Assembly: GCF_009469765.1 (NCBI RefSeq)
Contig: NZ_SSSQ01000011.1
Location: 1-64,000, forward strand
DNA length: 64,000 nt
Source of the DNA: Dechloromonas hortensis
Lineage (GTDB): Bacteria > Pseudomonadota > Gammaproteobacteria > Burkholderiales > Rhodocyclaceae
Direction: 5' to 3'
Below the pieces are notes generated by a model, which saw only the letters and a list, made by a program, of their open reading frames with translations, was not told the origin of the DNA and did no database searches. The translations under genes were made by a program, and so were the position numbers. Below are positions 26,864-36,713 of the stretch, piece by piece (within the stretch, counting starts at the first letter, position 1; each line of letters starts with the position of its first letter).

Positions 26864-28254
26864 GGTCTTCCTTCTGCTGCCCCTTGCAGCAGTGTGTAAT
26901 CGAGCGCGCCGACGGCCTGGGCCAGCGTGGCGCGGAAAACATGCCAGTCGAGCGCCGCCTGGATGCGTTGCAGACGGGCACTGGCCAGCGCGCTCTGCGC
27001 CGCCAGCAAATCGAGCACGGTGCCGACGCCGGCCTTGTAGCGACCGAGCGCGACCCGCTCCGACTGCTCAGCGCTGGCCACCAGGTCGGCCGTCGTGAGC
27101 AGGCTTTGCGTCGCCGTGGTCAGGCTTTGATAGGCCTTCCAGACATCGAGCGCCACCTGGTTCTGCAAGCGGTCGCGCTGCGCTGCCTTGACCTCGGCCT
27201 GGGCCGCCGCCGAACGCACGCGATAGGTCGTGTCGAAACCGGAAAAAATGGGCACATTCAGGGTCAGGCCGACATTGCCGCCCTGCGTCACGACGCCGCC
27301 GACATCCTGCCAGGTCGGCCCGGTACCGAGCGAAACGGTCGGCCGGCCCTGGGCGCGGGCGAGATCGACCGAAGCCTCGGCCGCCTTCAACTGCGCTTCC
27401 GCCGCCTTGAGATCCGGCCGCCGGGCGCGCGCTTCCTCGATCAGGGCATCGACATCCTTCTGAAAACTCTGTCCCGGCGCGATGCTCGGAATCTCGGCCA
27501 GGGTAAATTTCTGCTGGGCCGAAAAACCCAGCGCGTTGGCCAGCACGCCCAAGGCATTACGCGCCTCACCCTCGGCCCGAATCCGGTTCAGCGTCGCCTG
27601 CGACAGCGCCGTCTGCGCCTGCAGGCGATCGGCCGGCGTCGCCGCACCGACGCTGTAGCGGCCTTCCGCCGCCTGGAAACTCTCGCGCGCGGCCCGCTCC
27701 GCCTCGGTCACCGAAATGACGGCGGCACGTGCCGCCTGCGCCGTGTAATAGCTTTGCAATGCCGCCAGGAAAAGCGTCTGCACCGTCGCGTTTTGCGTCG
27801 CCGCCGCGGCATCGAGCAATTGCCGGGCATTTTCGATATTGGCCGAGCGCTGGCCCGAATCGAAGACCAGCCAGGACAGCGTCAATGCGGCCGTGCTCTG
27901 GTTGTAGTTGCGTTGCTCGTTGGCGAACTGGCTGGCGCTTGCCCGGGCATCCAGACTCGGCAGCCAGGCCGCCTGCGCGACCCCGACCTGCGCCGCCTGG
28001 ACGCGCGCCGCTGCCCAGACTTCGCGCGTTTGCGGATTGTTGCAGAGGGCAAGGTCGACCGCGTCGATCGCCGCCAGCGGCGTCGCCGGCAGATCGGTCG
28101 AGCATGGCGCCTCGCCAACCCGGGCCGCCAGGCGCGGCGACGGCTTGAGCGGTGCCATCGCCTCGACATCGAACGGATCATTCAGCCCGGCTGCCCAAGC
28201 GGGCATGGCCAGACAACAAAGTAAGGGGAGAAGACGGCGTGGCGAAATCGACAT
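26860..28254 (-). CDS. TolC-family outer membrane efflux protein
   Basis: The 464-residue protein has a signal peptide (cleavage near AWAAG) and two TolC/OEP repeats rich in long helices (for example ALQSYYTAQAARAAVISVTE). It forms the outer-membrane exit duct for the MacAB-like pump encoded downstream in the same operon. It is first in the operon; a 70-bp gap upstream separates it from a solute-binding-protein gene on the same strand. Confidence 0.92.
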   Translation of the reverse strand: MSISPRRLLPLLCCLAMPAWAAGLNDPFDVEAMAPLKPSPRLAARVGEAPCSTDLPATPLAAIDAVDLALCNNPQTREVWAAARVQAAQVGVAQAAWLPSLDARASASQFANEQRNYNQSTAALTLSWLVFDSGQRSANIENARQLLDAAAATQNATVQTLFLAALQSYYTAQAARAAVISVTEAERAARESFQAAEGRYSVGAATPADRLQAQTALSQATLNRIRAEGEARNALGVLANALGFSAQQKFTLAEIPSIAPGQSFQKDVDALIEEARARRPDLKAAEAQLKAAEASVDLARAQGRPTVSLGTGPTWQDVGGVVTQGGNVGLTLNVPIFSGFDTTYRVRSAAAQAEVKAAQRDRLQNQVALDVWKAYQSLTTATQSLLTTADLVASAEQSERVALGRYKAGVGTVLDLLAAQSALASARLQRIQAALDWHVFRATLAQAVGALDYTLLQGAAEGRP

Positions 28255-28324
28255 GGCCGGCAGTTTACCTCCCCTCGCCTTCGGCGAGATGTTAGTAATT
28301 GTTACGAATGGGCCATCCCGCCGC

Positions 28325-29464
28325 TCAACGCATCAGTCGACCGCTATTACCGACGATCGTGACCTCGACAAACCGCGAGCCGAGGCGCTCCTTGCCACTG
28401 TAGCTGACGGCAAAGCCGCCCATGTCATAAGCCCGCATGCTTTCCAGCGCCGCCTGCAATTTTTCGCGGCCGGCTTGCGGCCCGGCGCGATTCAGCGCCT
28501 CGACCATGACCCGCGCCGCGAGATAGCCTTCCAGCGTCGTATAGGTAATGCCCGATTTCGGCTGCATTTCCTTGGGCAGCGCGGCAAACTCACGCACCAC
28601 AGCCGTCGTCCCGCTCCACGGGTAAGGTACGACTTGGGAAATGGCAATGCCAACCACCTCGTTGCCCAATTCGCTCTGCAAGGCCTTGTAGCCGACGACC
28701 GAGAGGGCGAAGAATTGCGGCATAAGGCCGGTTTGACGCATCTGTTTGACGAAGGCGGCGGTCGGCTTGTAGGTACTGACCATGACCACCGCCTGCGGGT
28801 TGGCCTTGGCAATCGCCTGCACCGCCGCGCCGACATCATTTGTCGTCTTGTCGTAACTGCCGGCACCGTGCAGTTTCAGGCCGCGCTTTTTCAAGGCCCC
28901 TTCAACCCCGGCCAGGCCGGCCTTGCCGAAGGCATCATTCTGGTAGAAGACGGCGATGCGGTCGATGCCGAGCGTGGTCAGTTGGGCGATGATCTTCTCG
29001 GTTTCATCGCCATAGCTGGCGCGCAGCCAGAAGGTGGTCGGCGAAGCCTGCGCCCGCAGTTCGTCGGAACCGGTATAGGGCGCCAGCGACGGCACCGCCC
29101 GCTCGTTGATCAGCGGCATCAGCGCCGCATAATTGGCGCTGCCGAACATGCCGAAGAGCGCCAGCATGTTGTCGTCGGCCAGCAGTTTCTTGGCATTGTC
29201 GACCGATTTTTCGACGACATAGCCGTCGTCCAGCGTCTGCAACTCGATCTTGCGGCCATGCACGCCGCCCTTGCTGTTTACCCAGTTGAAATAGGCCAGC
29301 GCACCGTCGCGATATTCGCTGCCCAGTTCGGCCAGCGGTCCGCTCAGCGGCGCCGATTGGCCGAGCAGGATCGGCGCCCCCGACAGCGCCTTGGCGGGCA
29401 GCGCCAGGCCAAGGCTGACGCAAAAAACAAGCGCCCCGAACAGGGCGCGTCGCAAATCATTCAT
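28325..29464 (-). CDS. Periplasmic binding protein of the branched-chain amino acid type
   Basis: The 379-residue protein has a signal peptide (LGLALPAKALSG region) and a type I binding fold (LLGQSAPLSGPLAELGSEYRDG, then RIAVFYQNDAFGKAGLAG). Members bind amino acids, amides, urea or aromatic compounds for LivFGHM-type importers, but no permease or ATPase genes lie nearby. It may serve a distant transporter or act as a ligand-binding sensor. ATG 29464 follows GAGGAGACC. The long 196-bp leader region contains a small inverted repeat. Confidence 0.88.
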   Translation of the reverse strand: MNDLRRALFGALVFCVSLGLALPAKALSGAPILLGQSAPLSGPLAELGSEYRDGALAYFNWVNSKGGVHGRKIELQTLDDGYVVEKSVDNAKKLLADDNMLALFGMFGSANYAALMPLINERAVPSLAPYTGSDELRAQASPTTFWLRASYGDETEKIIAQLTTLGIDRIAVFYQNDAFGKAGLAGVEGALKKRGLKLHGAGSYDKTTNDVGAAVQAIAKANPQAVVMVSTYKPTAAFVKQMRQTGLMPQFFALSVVGYKALQSELGNEVVGIAISQVVPYPWSGTTAVVREFAALPKEMQPKSGITYTTLEGYLAARVMVEALNRAGPQAGREKLQAALESMRAYDMGGFAVSYSGKERLGSRFVEVTIVGNSGRLMR

Positions 29465-29589
29465 TTCCGGTCTCCTCGGCTGGCAGGATTCTTGTCCAGC
29501 GAGCGGCCGGCCAGTGCCGGCGCTTCGCCTGTCGCGCCCCGTCCTGTGGCTGATGCGCCGGCGGACTCTAACCCCGCGCCACGGCGGAG

Positions 29590-29609
29590 ATTGTCATTAC
29601 AGCGACAAT
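29590..29609. promoter_or_regulatory. Inverted repeat ATTGTC-8-GACAAT upstream of the binding-protein gene
   Basis: Six-base arms with an 8-base spacer lie about 125 bp upstream of the binding-protein start and 52 bp past the end of the convergent-side ankyrin gene. It is a modest operator candidate with no known matching family. Confidence 0.3.
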
Positions 29610-29660
29610 TGAGACAGAAGCAGCCACTGCCTGCAGACGCTCAACCGAAGCAGCCTGAAA

Positions 29661-30158
29661 TCAGCCCTTGTTCATCGCGGCGCGCAGCATCTCGGCTTCG
29701 AGCACCTGGGTATCGACATTGCTCAGCCGACCGACCTGGATTTCTTCGACGACCGGCACCTGCTCGGCGGTCTGTCCGGATTCGTTGACGTGACCGTCAC
29801 GGAACGCGATCCACTGCGCCACCGTCACCTCGCGCTCGCTGAGGCCGGTCTGCATGCCTTCGGGCAAGGTTGCCCCCAGTTCGAGCAAAGCCCTGACCAC
29901 TTCGGTCCGCCCGCCGCGCACGGCCATGCTGAGCGGCGAGGTCGGCTGCGCGTTGTCCGGCAGATTGACCTTGGCGCCCCGGCCGACCAATTCGCGAACG
30001 ATATCGACATGCCCGAGAAAGCAGGCAATGCCCATCGGCAGGCCCGGCTCGCCCTGCCCGGACTCGGTCTCCAGCGTCACCCCGGACTCGAAGACGGCGC
30101 GCACATCCTGCAGCCGACCGGAACGGATTGCCTTGAGAAGATCGAGCGGAGATGTCAT
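29661..30158 (-). CDS. Ankyrin-repeat protein (second paralogue)
   Basis: The protein has 165 residues. Three ankyrin-type repeats ([53 protein letters not shown]) are followed by a C-terminal tail with [20 protein letters not shown]. The arrangement and tail parallel the ankyrin protein at 12406-12984 (both start with LxxAIRSGxL), so they are paralogues about 17 kb apart. No signal peptide. ATG 30158 is preferred; the upstream extension has no family match. The function is unknown, probably protein binding. Confidence 0.85.
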   Translation of the reverse strand: MTSPLDLLKAIRSGRLQDVRAVFESGVTLETESGQGEPGLPMGIACFLGHVDIVRELVGRGAKVNLPDNAQPTSPLSMAVRGGRTEVVRALLELGATLPEGMQTGLSEREVTVAQWIAFRDGHVNESGQTAEQVPVVEEIQVGRLSNVDTQVLEAEMLRAAMNKG

Positions 30159-30270
30159 GGAACGCGGGTTCGGAAGAAAGACCCTTGTATGGTACCAAGG
30201 GCATCGCGCCATGTCTTTCGAGTAAGCGCAAATCGAGCGGCAAATGACGTATTTACGGGCGCCAATGCGG

Positions 30271-30276
30271 TAAAAT
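30271..30276 (+). promoter_or_regulatory. -10 element of pyrD, probably leaderless
   Basis: TAAAAT ends 8 bases before the pyrD ATG. No ribosome site fits between them. Confidence 0.5.
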
Positions 30277-30284
30277 CGCGGGCT

Positions 30285-31328
30285 ATGCTATATCCACTCA
30301 TCCGCAAATTCTTCTTCGCGCTCGACGCCGAAACCGCCCACGGTATTGGCATGAGCGGTGTCTCCTTCCTCAATGCAACCGGTTTTGCCGGGCTGCTGGC
30401 CAAGCCGGTCGCGCCCTGCCCGGTCGAGGTCATGGGTCTGAAGTTCCCCAACCCGGTCGGCCTCGCCGCCGGCCTGGACAAGAACGGCGACTACATCGAC
30501 GGCCTGGCCCGGCTCGGTTTCGGCTTTCTTGAAATCGGCACCATCACGCCCCGGCCGCAGGATGGCAACCCGAAACCCCGCCTGTTCCGCATTCCGGAAG
30601 CGCAGGGCATCATCAACCGGATGGGTTTCAACAATGCCGGCGTCGACAAGCTGCTGGAAAACGTGCGCGCCGCGCAGTTTCCGAAAAATGGCGGCATTCT
30701 CGGCATCAATATCGGCAAGAACGCGACGACCCCGATCGACAAGGCGGCCGACGACTACCTGATCTGCCTGGAGAAGGTTTACAACGACGCCAGCTATGTC
30801 GCGGTCAACATCTCCTCGCCGAACACCAAGAACCTGCGCGAGTTGCAGAAGGACGACGCACTCGACGACCTGCTGGCGCAACTGAAGGCGAAGCAGGAAC
30901 AACTGGCCGACAACTACGGCAAGTACGTGCCGATGGCGCTGAAGATCGCCCCCGACCTCGACGACGCACAGATCCTGGCGATTGCCGATGCGCTGCGTCG
31001 TCACCGGATGGATGGCGTGATCGCCACCAACACCACGCTGTCGCGCGACGGCGTCGACAAGCTGCCGAACGGCAACGAAACCGGCGGCTTGTCCGGCAAG
31101 CCGGTCTTCGAGAAATCGACCGCGGTGCTCAAGAAACTGTCTACGGCGCTGGCCGGCGAACTGCCGATCATCGGCGTCGGCGGCATCATGGGCGGCGAAG
31201 ATGCGGCCGAAAAGATCCGCGCCGGGGCAAGCCTGGTGCAGTTCTACAGCGGCTTCATCTACCGCGGCCCCGATCTCGTCAGCGAAGTGGCGGAAACACT
31301 GGCTAACATGTTGAAGAAATCCGTATAA
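30285..31328 (+). CDS. pyrD: Dihydroorotate dehydrogenase (quinone), class 2
   Basis: The 347-residue protein has the N-terminal helical membrane-association segment of class 2 enzymes ([16 protein letters not shown]), then the FMN barrel: [19 protein letters not shown], the substrate and catalytic segment [14 protein letters not shown] with the family Ser in the conserved position, and [11 protein letters not shown]. It oxidises dihydroorotate to orotate in pyrimidine synthesis, passing electrons to quinone. It starts at ATG 30285, where a -10-like element lies only 8 bases upstream. Confidence 0.96.
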   Translation: MLYPLIRKFFFALDAETAHGIGMSGVSFLNATGFAGLLAKPVAPCPVEVMGLKFPNPVGLAAGLDKNGDYIDGLARLGFGFLEIGTITPRPQDGNPKPRLFRIPEAQGIINRMGFNNAGVDKLLENVRAAQFPKNGGILGINIGKNATTPIDKAADDYLICLEKVYNDASYVAVNISSPNTKNLRELQKDDALDDLLAQLKAKQEQLADNYGKYVPMALKIAPDLDDAQILAIADALRRHRMDGVIATNTTLSRDGVDKLPNGNETGGLSGKPVFEKSTAVLKKLSTALAGELPIIGVGGIMGGEDAAEKIRAGASLVQFYSGFIYRGPDLVSEVAETLANMLKKSV

Positions 31329-31347
31329 GCCCATAACCGGCGCGCGG

Positions 31348-31376
31348 TTGTTTGCACACCCGCGAAGCCCGATAAT
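31348..31376 (+). promoter_or_regulatory. Candidate sigma-70 promoter of the rsx operon
   Basis: TTGTTT (31348-31353) and GATAAT (31371-31376) are separated by 17 bases, placing a start about 18 bases before the rsxA ATG. It lies just after pyrD, so the operon can be made independently. Confidence 0.5.
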
Positions 31377-31400
31377 ACGGCCTTCGAGCCTCCCCAAAAT

Positions 31401-31985
31401 ATGAGCCACTACTTATTCATCCTCGTCGGCGCGGTGCTGGTCAACAACGTCGTGCTGGTGAAGATTCTCGGTCTTTGCCCGTTCATGGGCGTTTCCAAGA
31501 AACTGGAAACCGCCTACGGCATGGGAGCCGCGACGACCTTCGTGCTGACCATGGCGACCGGCGCCAGCTACATCATCGATCATTACCTGCTGATGCCGTT
31601 CGGCCTGGAGTATCTGCGCACGCTGTCCTTCATCGTCACCATCGCCGCCATCGTCCAGCTGACCGAAATGGTCATCGCCAAGACCTCGCCGACGCTGCAG
31701 CAGACGCTGGGCATCTACCTGCCGCTGATCACCACCAACTGCGCCGTGCTCGGCGTGCCGCTGCTCAACATCGCCAACGGTTACAACTTCGTCGAGTCGC
31801 TGTTGTTCGGTGCCGGTAGCGCGGTCGGTTTCTCGCTGGTGCTGATCCTCTTTGCCGGCATTCGCGAGCGCATCGAAGGCGCCGACGTGCCGGTTTATTT
31901 CCGCGGAGTGGCCATCGCCATGATTACCGCCGGCCTGATGGCGCTGGCCTTCATGGGCTTTGCCGGCCTGGACAAGTATCAGTAA
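31401..31985 (+). CDS. rsxA: Ion-translocating oxidoreductase subunit RsxA
   Basis: The 194-residue membrane protein has six helices and the RsxA/RnfA signature ([25 protein letters not shown]). Together with the homologous RsxE it forms the membrane core of the Rsx/Rnf complex, with a conserved Cys in GLCPF that takes part in an intramembrane Fe-S site. It is the first gene of rsxABCDGE; its TAA overlaps the rsxB ATG by one base. Confidence 0.96.
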   Translation: MSHYLFILVGAVLVNNVVLVKILGLCPFMGVSKKLETAYGMGAATTFVLTMATGASYIIDHYLLMPFGLEYLRTLSFIVTIAAIVQLTEMVIAKTSPTLQQTLGIYLPLITTNCAVLGVPLLNIANGYNFVESLLFGAGSAVGFSLVLILFAGIRERIEGADVPVYFRGVAIAMITAGLMALAFMGFAGLDKYQ

Positions 31986-32548
31986 TGGATATCCTGCTCG
32001 CTATCGCCATCATGGCCCTCGGCGCCGTCGTCCTCGGTGCCGCCCTTGGCTTCGCCTCGATCAAGTTCAAGGTCGAGGGCGATCCGCTGGTCGAAAAGAT
32101 CGAGGCCATCCTGCCGCAGACCCAGTGCGGCCAGTGCGGCTTCCCCGGCTGCAAGCCCTATGCCGAAGCCATCGCCAAGGGCGATGTCGACATCAACCTC
32201 TGCCCGCCGGGCGGCATGGAAGGCGTCGCCAAGCTGGCCGATCTGCTCGGCCGCGAGGTCAAGCCGCTCGATGCCGAGGAAAAGCCGAAGCAGATCGCCA
32301 TCATCGACGAAAACACCTGCATCGGCTGCACGCTGTGCATCCAGGCCTGCCCGGTCGACGCCATCGTCGGCGCCGCCAAGCAGATGCACACCATCATCAC
32401 TCCGCTGTGCACCGGCTGCGAGTTGTGCCTGCCGCCCTGCCCGGTTGAATGTATCCGCATGGAAGCAATTACCGAAAACATCGACAACTGGAAATGGAAG
32501 TATCCGGTCGTCGAAATCAAGGCGGCACCGCTGCAAAAGGCTGCCTGA
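31985..32548 (+). CDS. rsxB: Ion-translocating oxidoreductase subunit RsxB
   Basis: The 187-residue protein has an N-terminal membrane helix, a 4Fe-4S domain with CGQCGFPGC and a following Cys (about residues 45-75), then two ferredoxin clusters in [16 protein letters not shown] and [16 protein letters not shown]. It passes electrons to or from ferredoxin at the inner face of the complex. It overlaps rsxA and rsxC by single bases (TAATG, TGATG). Confidence 0.96.
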   Translation: MDILLAIAIMALGAVVLGAALGFASIKFKVEGDPLVEKIEAILPQTQCGQCGFPGCKPYAEAIAKGDVDINLCPPGGMEGVAKLADLLGREVKPLDAEEKPKQIAIIDENTCIGCTLCIQACPVDAIVGAAKQMHTIITPLCTGCELCLPPCPVECIRMEAITENIDNWKWKYPVVEIKAAPLQKAA

Positions 32549-34326
32549 TGCTGATGAATCTGTTCAAATTCAAGGGTGGCGTCAAGCCGCCGACCAACAA
32601 GACGCAATCCCTCGGTTTGTCGATCGCCCAGGCGCCGCTGCCCTCGAAGCTAGTCGTGCCGCTGCACCAGAGCATCGGCGGTACGCCGCGGCCGGTCGTC
32701 CAGGCCGGCGACAAGGTGCTGAAAGGCCAGCTGATCGGCGAAGCCGATGGCTGGATTTCGGCCGCTGTCCATGCGCCGACCTCGGGGACCGTGCTCGAAG
32801 TGGCGATGCATGTGCAGCCGCACCCCTCCGGCCTCGACGCCATGTGCGTCGTCATCGAGCCGGATGGCAAGGATGAATGGATTGCGCGCCAACCCGTCGA
32901 TTACCAAGCGCTGACTCCCGAGCAGGTGCGCGAAGGCCTGCAACAGGCCGGCGTCGTCGGCCTGGGCGGTGCCGTTTTCCCGACCCACGGCAAGCTGACC
33001 GCCTCGAAGACGGTGCCGATGGACGAACTGGTCATCAATGGCGCCGAGTGCGAACCCTTCATCACCTGCGACGACCTGCTGATGCGCGAACGGGCCGAGG
33101 AAGTCGTGCGCGGCATTGGCGTCTTCCGCGACCTGCTGCAGCCGAAGAAGGTGCTGATCGGCATCGAGGACAACAAGCCGGAAGCCGCCGCCGCCATGCG
33201 GGCTGCGGTCGACGCGCTGGGCGAGCCGTTTTTGGTCGTCCAGGTGCCGACGCTTTACCCGGCCGGCGGCGCCAAGCAGTTGATCCGCGTCCTGACCGGC
33301 AAGGAAGTGCCGGCCTCGAAACGCTCGACCGATCTCGGCGTCCAGTGTTTCAACGTCGCCACTGCCTACACCGCCTGGCGCGCCATCGCCCACGGCGAAC
33401 CGGTCGTCTCGCGCCTGGTGACGGTGACCGGTAACGTCGGCGAACCGCGCAATTACGAAGTGCTGATCGGCACGCCGATGGGCGAACTGCTGCAATTGGC
33501 CCAGCCGCAGCCGGATACCGACGGTATCGTGATGGGCGGCCCGATGATGGGCTTCCTGGTCCCCGACGCCAAGGTGCCGGTGGTCAAGGCGACCAACTGC
33601 CTGATCGCCCACTCCGAGCGCCTGTTCCCGCCCAAGGCACCGGAAATGCCGTGCATCCGCTGCGGCGCCTGCGCCCAGGCCTGCCCGCACGAACTGCAGC
33701 CGTTCGAGATGTACTGGTTCTCGCGCGCCAAGAATTTCGGCAAGACGCAGGAATATCACATCTTCGACTGCATCGAATGCGGCTGCTGTTCCTTCGTCTG
33801 CCCGTCGCGCATTCCGCTGGTTCAGTATTTCCGTTTCGCGAAGAGCGAAATCTGGGCCCGTGAACGCGACAAAAATGCCGCCGAGGGCGCCAAGGCCCGC
33901 TTCGAATTCAAGCAATTGCGCGATGAGCGCGAGAAGGCCGAAAAGGCCGAGAAGCTGGCCAAGGCCGCCGCTGCGCAAGCCGCCAAGAAAGCCGCGGAAG
34001 CTGCTGCTGCGGCAGCCGCCGAAGCCAGCCCGACGGCGCCCGACAGCGCTGCCGCAGCAACGCAAGTCCAGGCCAGTGCGGCGACCGTCGAAGCAACAGC
34101 CACTCCTGCGGTCGACGCCGAAAAAGAGGCAAAAAAGGCCGCCATCGCCGCCGCTATGGCCCGGGCCAAGGCCCAGCGCGAAGCCGTGCAACCGAAAAAC
34201 ACCGAGCAACTGAGCGCCGTCCAGCAACGCGAACAGGCCGAGATCGAGGCCCGCCGCCAAGCCGCTCACCTGACCGACCCCGCCCAGGCGGAACCGGCCG
34301 CCCCGGCCAGCGAGAAAACCGACTGA
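32548..34326 (+). CDS. rsxC: Ion-translocating oxidoreductase subunit RsxC with long Ala/Lys tail
   Basis: The 592-residue protein has N-terminal NADH- and FMN-binding regions (LGGAVFPTHGKL, VINGAECEPFITCDD) and two 4Fe-4S motifs (CIRCGACAQACP near 370, CIECGCCSFVCPS near 410). It is the NADH-facing subunit of the Rsx pump. From about residue 447 to the end it is a low-complexity Ala/Lys/Glu stretch predicted to be helical or coiled coil, as in many betaproteobacterial RsxC proteins but of unclear role. ATG 32548 overlaps the rsxB stop; ATG 32554 is an alternative. Confidence 0.95.
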   Translation: MLMNLFKFKGGVKPPTNKTQSLGLSIAQAPLPSKLVVPLHQSIGGTPRPVVQAGDKVLKGQLIGEADGWISAAVHAPTSGTVLEVAMHVQPHPSGLDAMCVVIEPDGKDEWIARQPVDYQALTPEQVREGLQQAGVVGLGGAVFPTHGKLTASKTVPMDELVINGAECEPFITCDDLLMRERAEEVVRGIGVFRDLLQPKKVLIGIEDNKPEAAAAMRAAVDALGEPFLVVQVPTLYPAGGAKQLIRVLTGKEVPASKRSTDLGVQCFNVATAYTAWRAIAHGEPVVSRLVTVTGNVGEPRNYEVLIGTPMGELLQLAQPQPDTDGIVMGGPMMGFLVPDAKVPVVKATNCLIAHSERLFPPKAPEMPCIRCGACAQACPHELQPFEMYWFSRAKNFGKTQEYHIFDCIECGCCSFVCPSRIPLVQYFRFAKSEIWARERDKNAAEGAKARFEFKQLRDEREKAEKAEKLAKAAAAQAAKKAAEAAAAAAAEASPTAPDSAAAATQVQASAATVEATATPAVDAEKEAKKAAIAAAMARAKAQREAVQPKNTEQLSAVQQREQAEIEARRQAAHLTDPAQAEPAAPASEKTD

Positions 34327-35342
34327 TGTTTGCCCCCGCCCCATTTCTACTGAAGGACGCCAGCGTCAGCCGGGTCATGACCCAGGTCTGCCTGGCCCTG
34401 GTTCCCGGCATCGCCGCCTATGCCTGGCTGGTTGGCCCGGCCATCCTGGTCCAACTGGTCATCGCCTCGCTCGCCGCGCTGCTCGCCGAAGCCGCCATGT
34501 TGCGCGTCCAAGGCAAGCCGCTCGGCATGTTCCTGGCCGATGGCTCGGCCGTCGTCACCGCCTGGCTGATCGCCCTCACCTTTCCGCCGCTCGCCCCGTG
34601 GTGGCTGGTCGTCACCGGCACGGTGTTCGCCATCGTCATCGCCAAGCAGTTGTACGGCGGACTCGGCCAGAACCCGTTCAATCCGGCGATGGTCGCCTTT
34701 GCCGTCTGCATCGTCGCCTTTCCGGCCCTGATGTCGCAGTGGCCGAGCGTCGGACTGCAACTGTCGCTGGCCGACCAGATCAACGTCATCCTCGGCTTGG
34801 CGCCGCGCGTCGATGCGCTGGCCGGCGCCACCCCGCTCGACGCGATGAAAACCGCGCTCAAGCTGGCCGACGGCAGTGTCAGCGTCACGCAATTGCTGGC
34901 CAATCAGGATATTTATGGCAACTTCGCCGGCCGCGGCTGGGAATGGGTGGCCGCCGGCTATCTGCTCGGTGGCCTCTGGATGTGGCAACGCAAGCTGATT
35001 ACCTGGCATGTGCCGACCGCCTTCATCGGCGCCCTGGTCGTCGTTGCCGGCGGACTCTGGCTGTACAACCCGGCCCAGTTCGCCAATCCGCTCTTCCATC
35101 TGCTCTCCGGCGGCAGCATGCTCGGCGCCTTCTTCATCGCTACCGATCCGGTTTCTGGTTGCACGACGCCACGCGGCAAGCTGATCTTCGGCGCCGGCGC
35201 CGGCCTGCTCGCCTACATCATCCGCGTCTTTGGCGGCTACCCGGATGGCGTCGCCTTCGCGGTATTGCTGATGAACCTGTGCGCCCCGGTCATTGACCTG
35301 CTGACCCAGCCGCCGATCTTCGGCATGAAGGACAAGGCATGA
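34326..35342 (+). CDS. rsxD: Ion-translocating oxidoreductase subunit RsxD
   Basis: The 338-residue membrane protein has about nine helices. The FMN attachment region is visible as FFIATDPVSGCTTPRGKLIFG, where a Thr is esterified to FMN. It forms the Na+ or H+ conducting part of the Rsx pump together with RsxA, G and E. Its start overlaps the rsxC stop (TGATG), and rsxG starts four bases before its end. Confidence 0.95.
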   Translation: MFAPAPFLLKDASVSRVMTQVCLALVPGIAAYAWLVGPAILVQLVIASLAALLAEAAMLRVQGKPLGMFLADGSAVVTAWLIALTFPPLAPWWLVVTGTVFAIVIAKQLYGGLGQNPFNPAMVAFAVCIVAFPALMSQWPSVGLQLSLADQINVILGLAPRVDALAGATPLDAMKTALKLADGSVSVTQLLANQDIYGNFAGRGWEWVAAGYLLGGLWMWQRKLITWHVPTAFIGALVVVAGGLWLYNPAQFANPLFHLLSGGSMLGAFFIATDPVSGCTTPRGKLIFGAGAGLLAYIIRVFGGYPDGVAFAVLLMNLCAPVIDLLTQPPIFGMKDKA

Positions 35343-36016
35343 CGACGACTGCCAAGGAACTCTCCGCCCCCGGCATGGCGGCCCGCACGGCGGCCATCCT
35401 CTTTGTTTTCGTGATCATTTTCACCGGCCTGCTGTCCGCCGCCTACCTGTGGACCAAGCCGGCCATCGAGGCCTCGGCGACCGAAGAGAAGATGAAACTG
35501 GTCGACGAAGTGCTACCGCGCAGCGAGTACGACAACGCCCTGCTCGAAGACATGCTGACCCTGCCGGCGACGCCGGAACTCGGCCTGAATGAGCCGTCCA
35601 CGCTGTATCGCGCCCGCCGCGGCGGCCAGCCGGCGGCGTTGATCTTCGAGTCGATCGCCCCGGATGGCTATGCCGGCAAGATCCGGCTGATCGTCGCCAT
35701 TCGCGCCGACGGCCGGTTGGCCGGCGTCCGCGTCACGCAGCACAAGGAAACACCGGGCCTCGGCGATTACATCGAGGTCAAGAAGGACAAGAACAAGGCC
35801 CGGCCGTGGATCACCCAGTTTGTCGACATGTCCCTGGCCACGGTCAGCGACAAGGACTGGAAAGTCAAGAAGGACGGCGGCCACCTCGACTACTACGCCG
35901 GCGCCACCGTCACCCCGCGCGCCGTCACCAAGGCTGTCTTCAAGGCCGTGCACTGGGCCGAAGCCAATCGCAACCAGCTATTCGCCGAAGCGGCCGGCAA
36001 GGGAGGCTCCCAATGA
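35339..36016 (+). CDS. rsxG: Ion-translocating oxidoreductase subunit RsxG
   Basis: The 225-residue protein has one N-terminal membrane helix and a periplasmic FMN-binding domain. The covalent FMN motif appears as YAGATVTPRAVT near residue 185, and QHKETPGLGDYIE is the family's conserved loop. It receives electrons on the periplasmic side of the complex. It is coupled by ATGA overlaps to both rsxD and rsxE. Confidence 0.95.
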   Translation: MTTTAKELSAPGMAARTAAILFVFVIIFTGLLSAAYLWTKPAIEASATEEKMKLVDEVLPRSEYDNALLEDMLTLPATPELGLNEPSTLYRARRGGQPAALIFESIAPDGYAGKIRLIVAIRADGRLAGVRVTQHKETPGLGDYIEVKKDKNKARPWITQFVDMSLATVSDKDWKVKKDGGHLDYYAGATVTPRAVTKAVFKAVHWAEANRNQLFAEAAGKGGSQ

Positions 36017-36702
36017 TTACCCGTGACGAATTCAAGACCATCGCCGGCAACGGCATCTGGAAGCAGAACACCTCGATCGCCCAGATCCTTGGCCTCTGCC
36101 CGCTGCTGGCGGTGACCACCAATGCGGTCAACGGCATCATGCTGTCGCTCGCCACCATCCTGGTCATGGCCCTCTCCAACGTTGCCGTGGCCGCCCTGCG
36201 CAACCTGATCCCGCACGAGATCCGCATCCCGGTCTTCATCCTGATCGTCGCCGCGCTGGTCACCGTCGTCGATCTGCTGTTCAACGCCAACCTGCACGAG
36301 CTTTACCTGGTCCTCGGCATTTTCATCCCGCTGATCGTCACCAACTGCATCGTGCTCGCCCGCGTCGAGGCCTTTGCCGCCAAGAACCCGCCGCTGCAAT
36401 CGACGCTCGACGGCATCTTCATGGGCGTCGGCATGCTGTGGACGCTGGCCCTGCTCGGCGGCATGCGCGAACTGCTCGGTAGCGGTACGCTGTTCGGCGG
36501 CATCGACATGGTTTTCCCCAACCTGCAGCCGATCCAGCTACTGCCGGAAAGCTACCCCGGCTTCCTGCTCGCCTTGTTGCCGCCCGGCGCCTTCATCCTG
36601 CTCGGCTGCATGATTGCCTGGAAAAACTGGATGGATGCCCGGGCCGCCGCCCGCGCCCAGACCAAGCCGCCGGCCCCGGTAGCCACCGCCGGCTGCCACT
36701 GA
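36013..36702 (+). CDS. rsxE: Ion-translocating oxidoreductase subunit RsxE
   Basis: The 229-residue membrane protein is homologous to RsxA, with the matching motif IAQILGLCPLLAVTTNAVNG containing the cluster-ligand Cys. It is the last subunit of rsxABCDGE. ATG 36013 overlaps the rsxG stop. The C-terminus ends in a short Ala/Pro tail. In many proteobacteria nth follows directly; here an inverted three-gene block intervenes before nth at 41421. Confidence 0.95.
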   Translation: MITRDEFKTIAGNGIWKQNTSIAQILGLCPLLAVTTNAVNGIMLSLATILVMALSNVAVAALRNLIPHEIRIPVFILIVAALVTVVDLLFNANLHELYLVLGIFIPLIVTNCIVLARVEAFAAKNPPLQSTLDGIFMGVGMLWTLALLGGMRELLGSGTLFGGIDMVFPNLQPIQLLPESYPGFLLALLPPGAFILLGCMIAWKNWMDARAAARAQTKPPAPVATAGCH

Positions 36703-36713
36703 CAACACAGCAA

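Noticed and set aside
28274..28288. Hairpin CTCGCC-3-GGCGAG between the binding-protein and TolC genes
   Set aside because: Stem is only 6 bp and no T-run follows on either strand, so it is not called a terminator.
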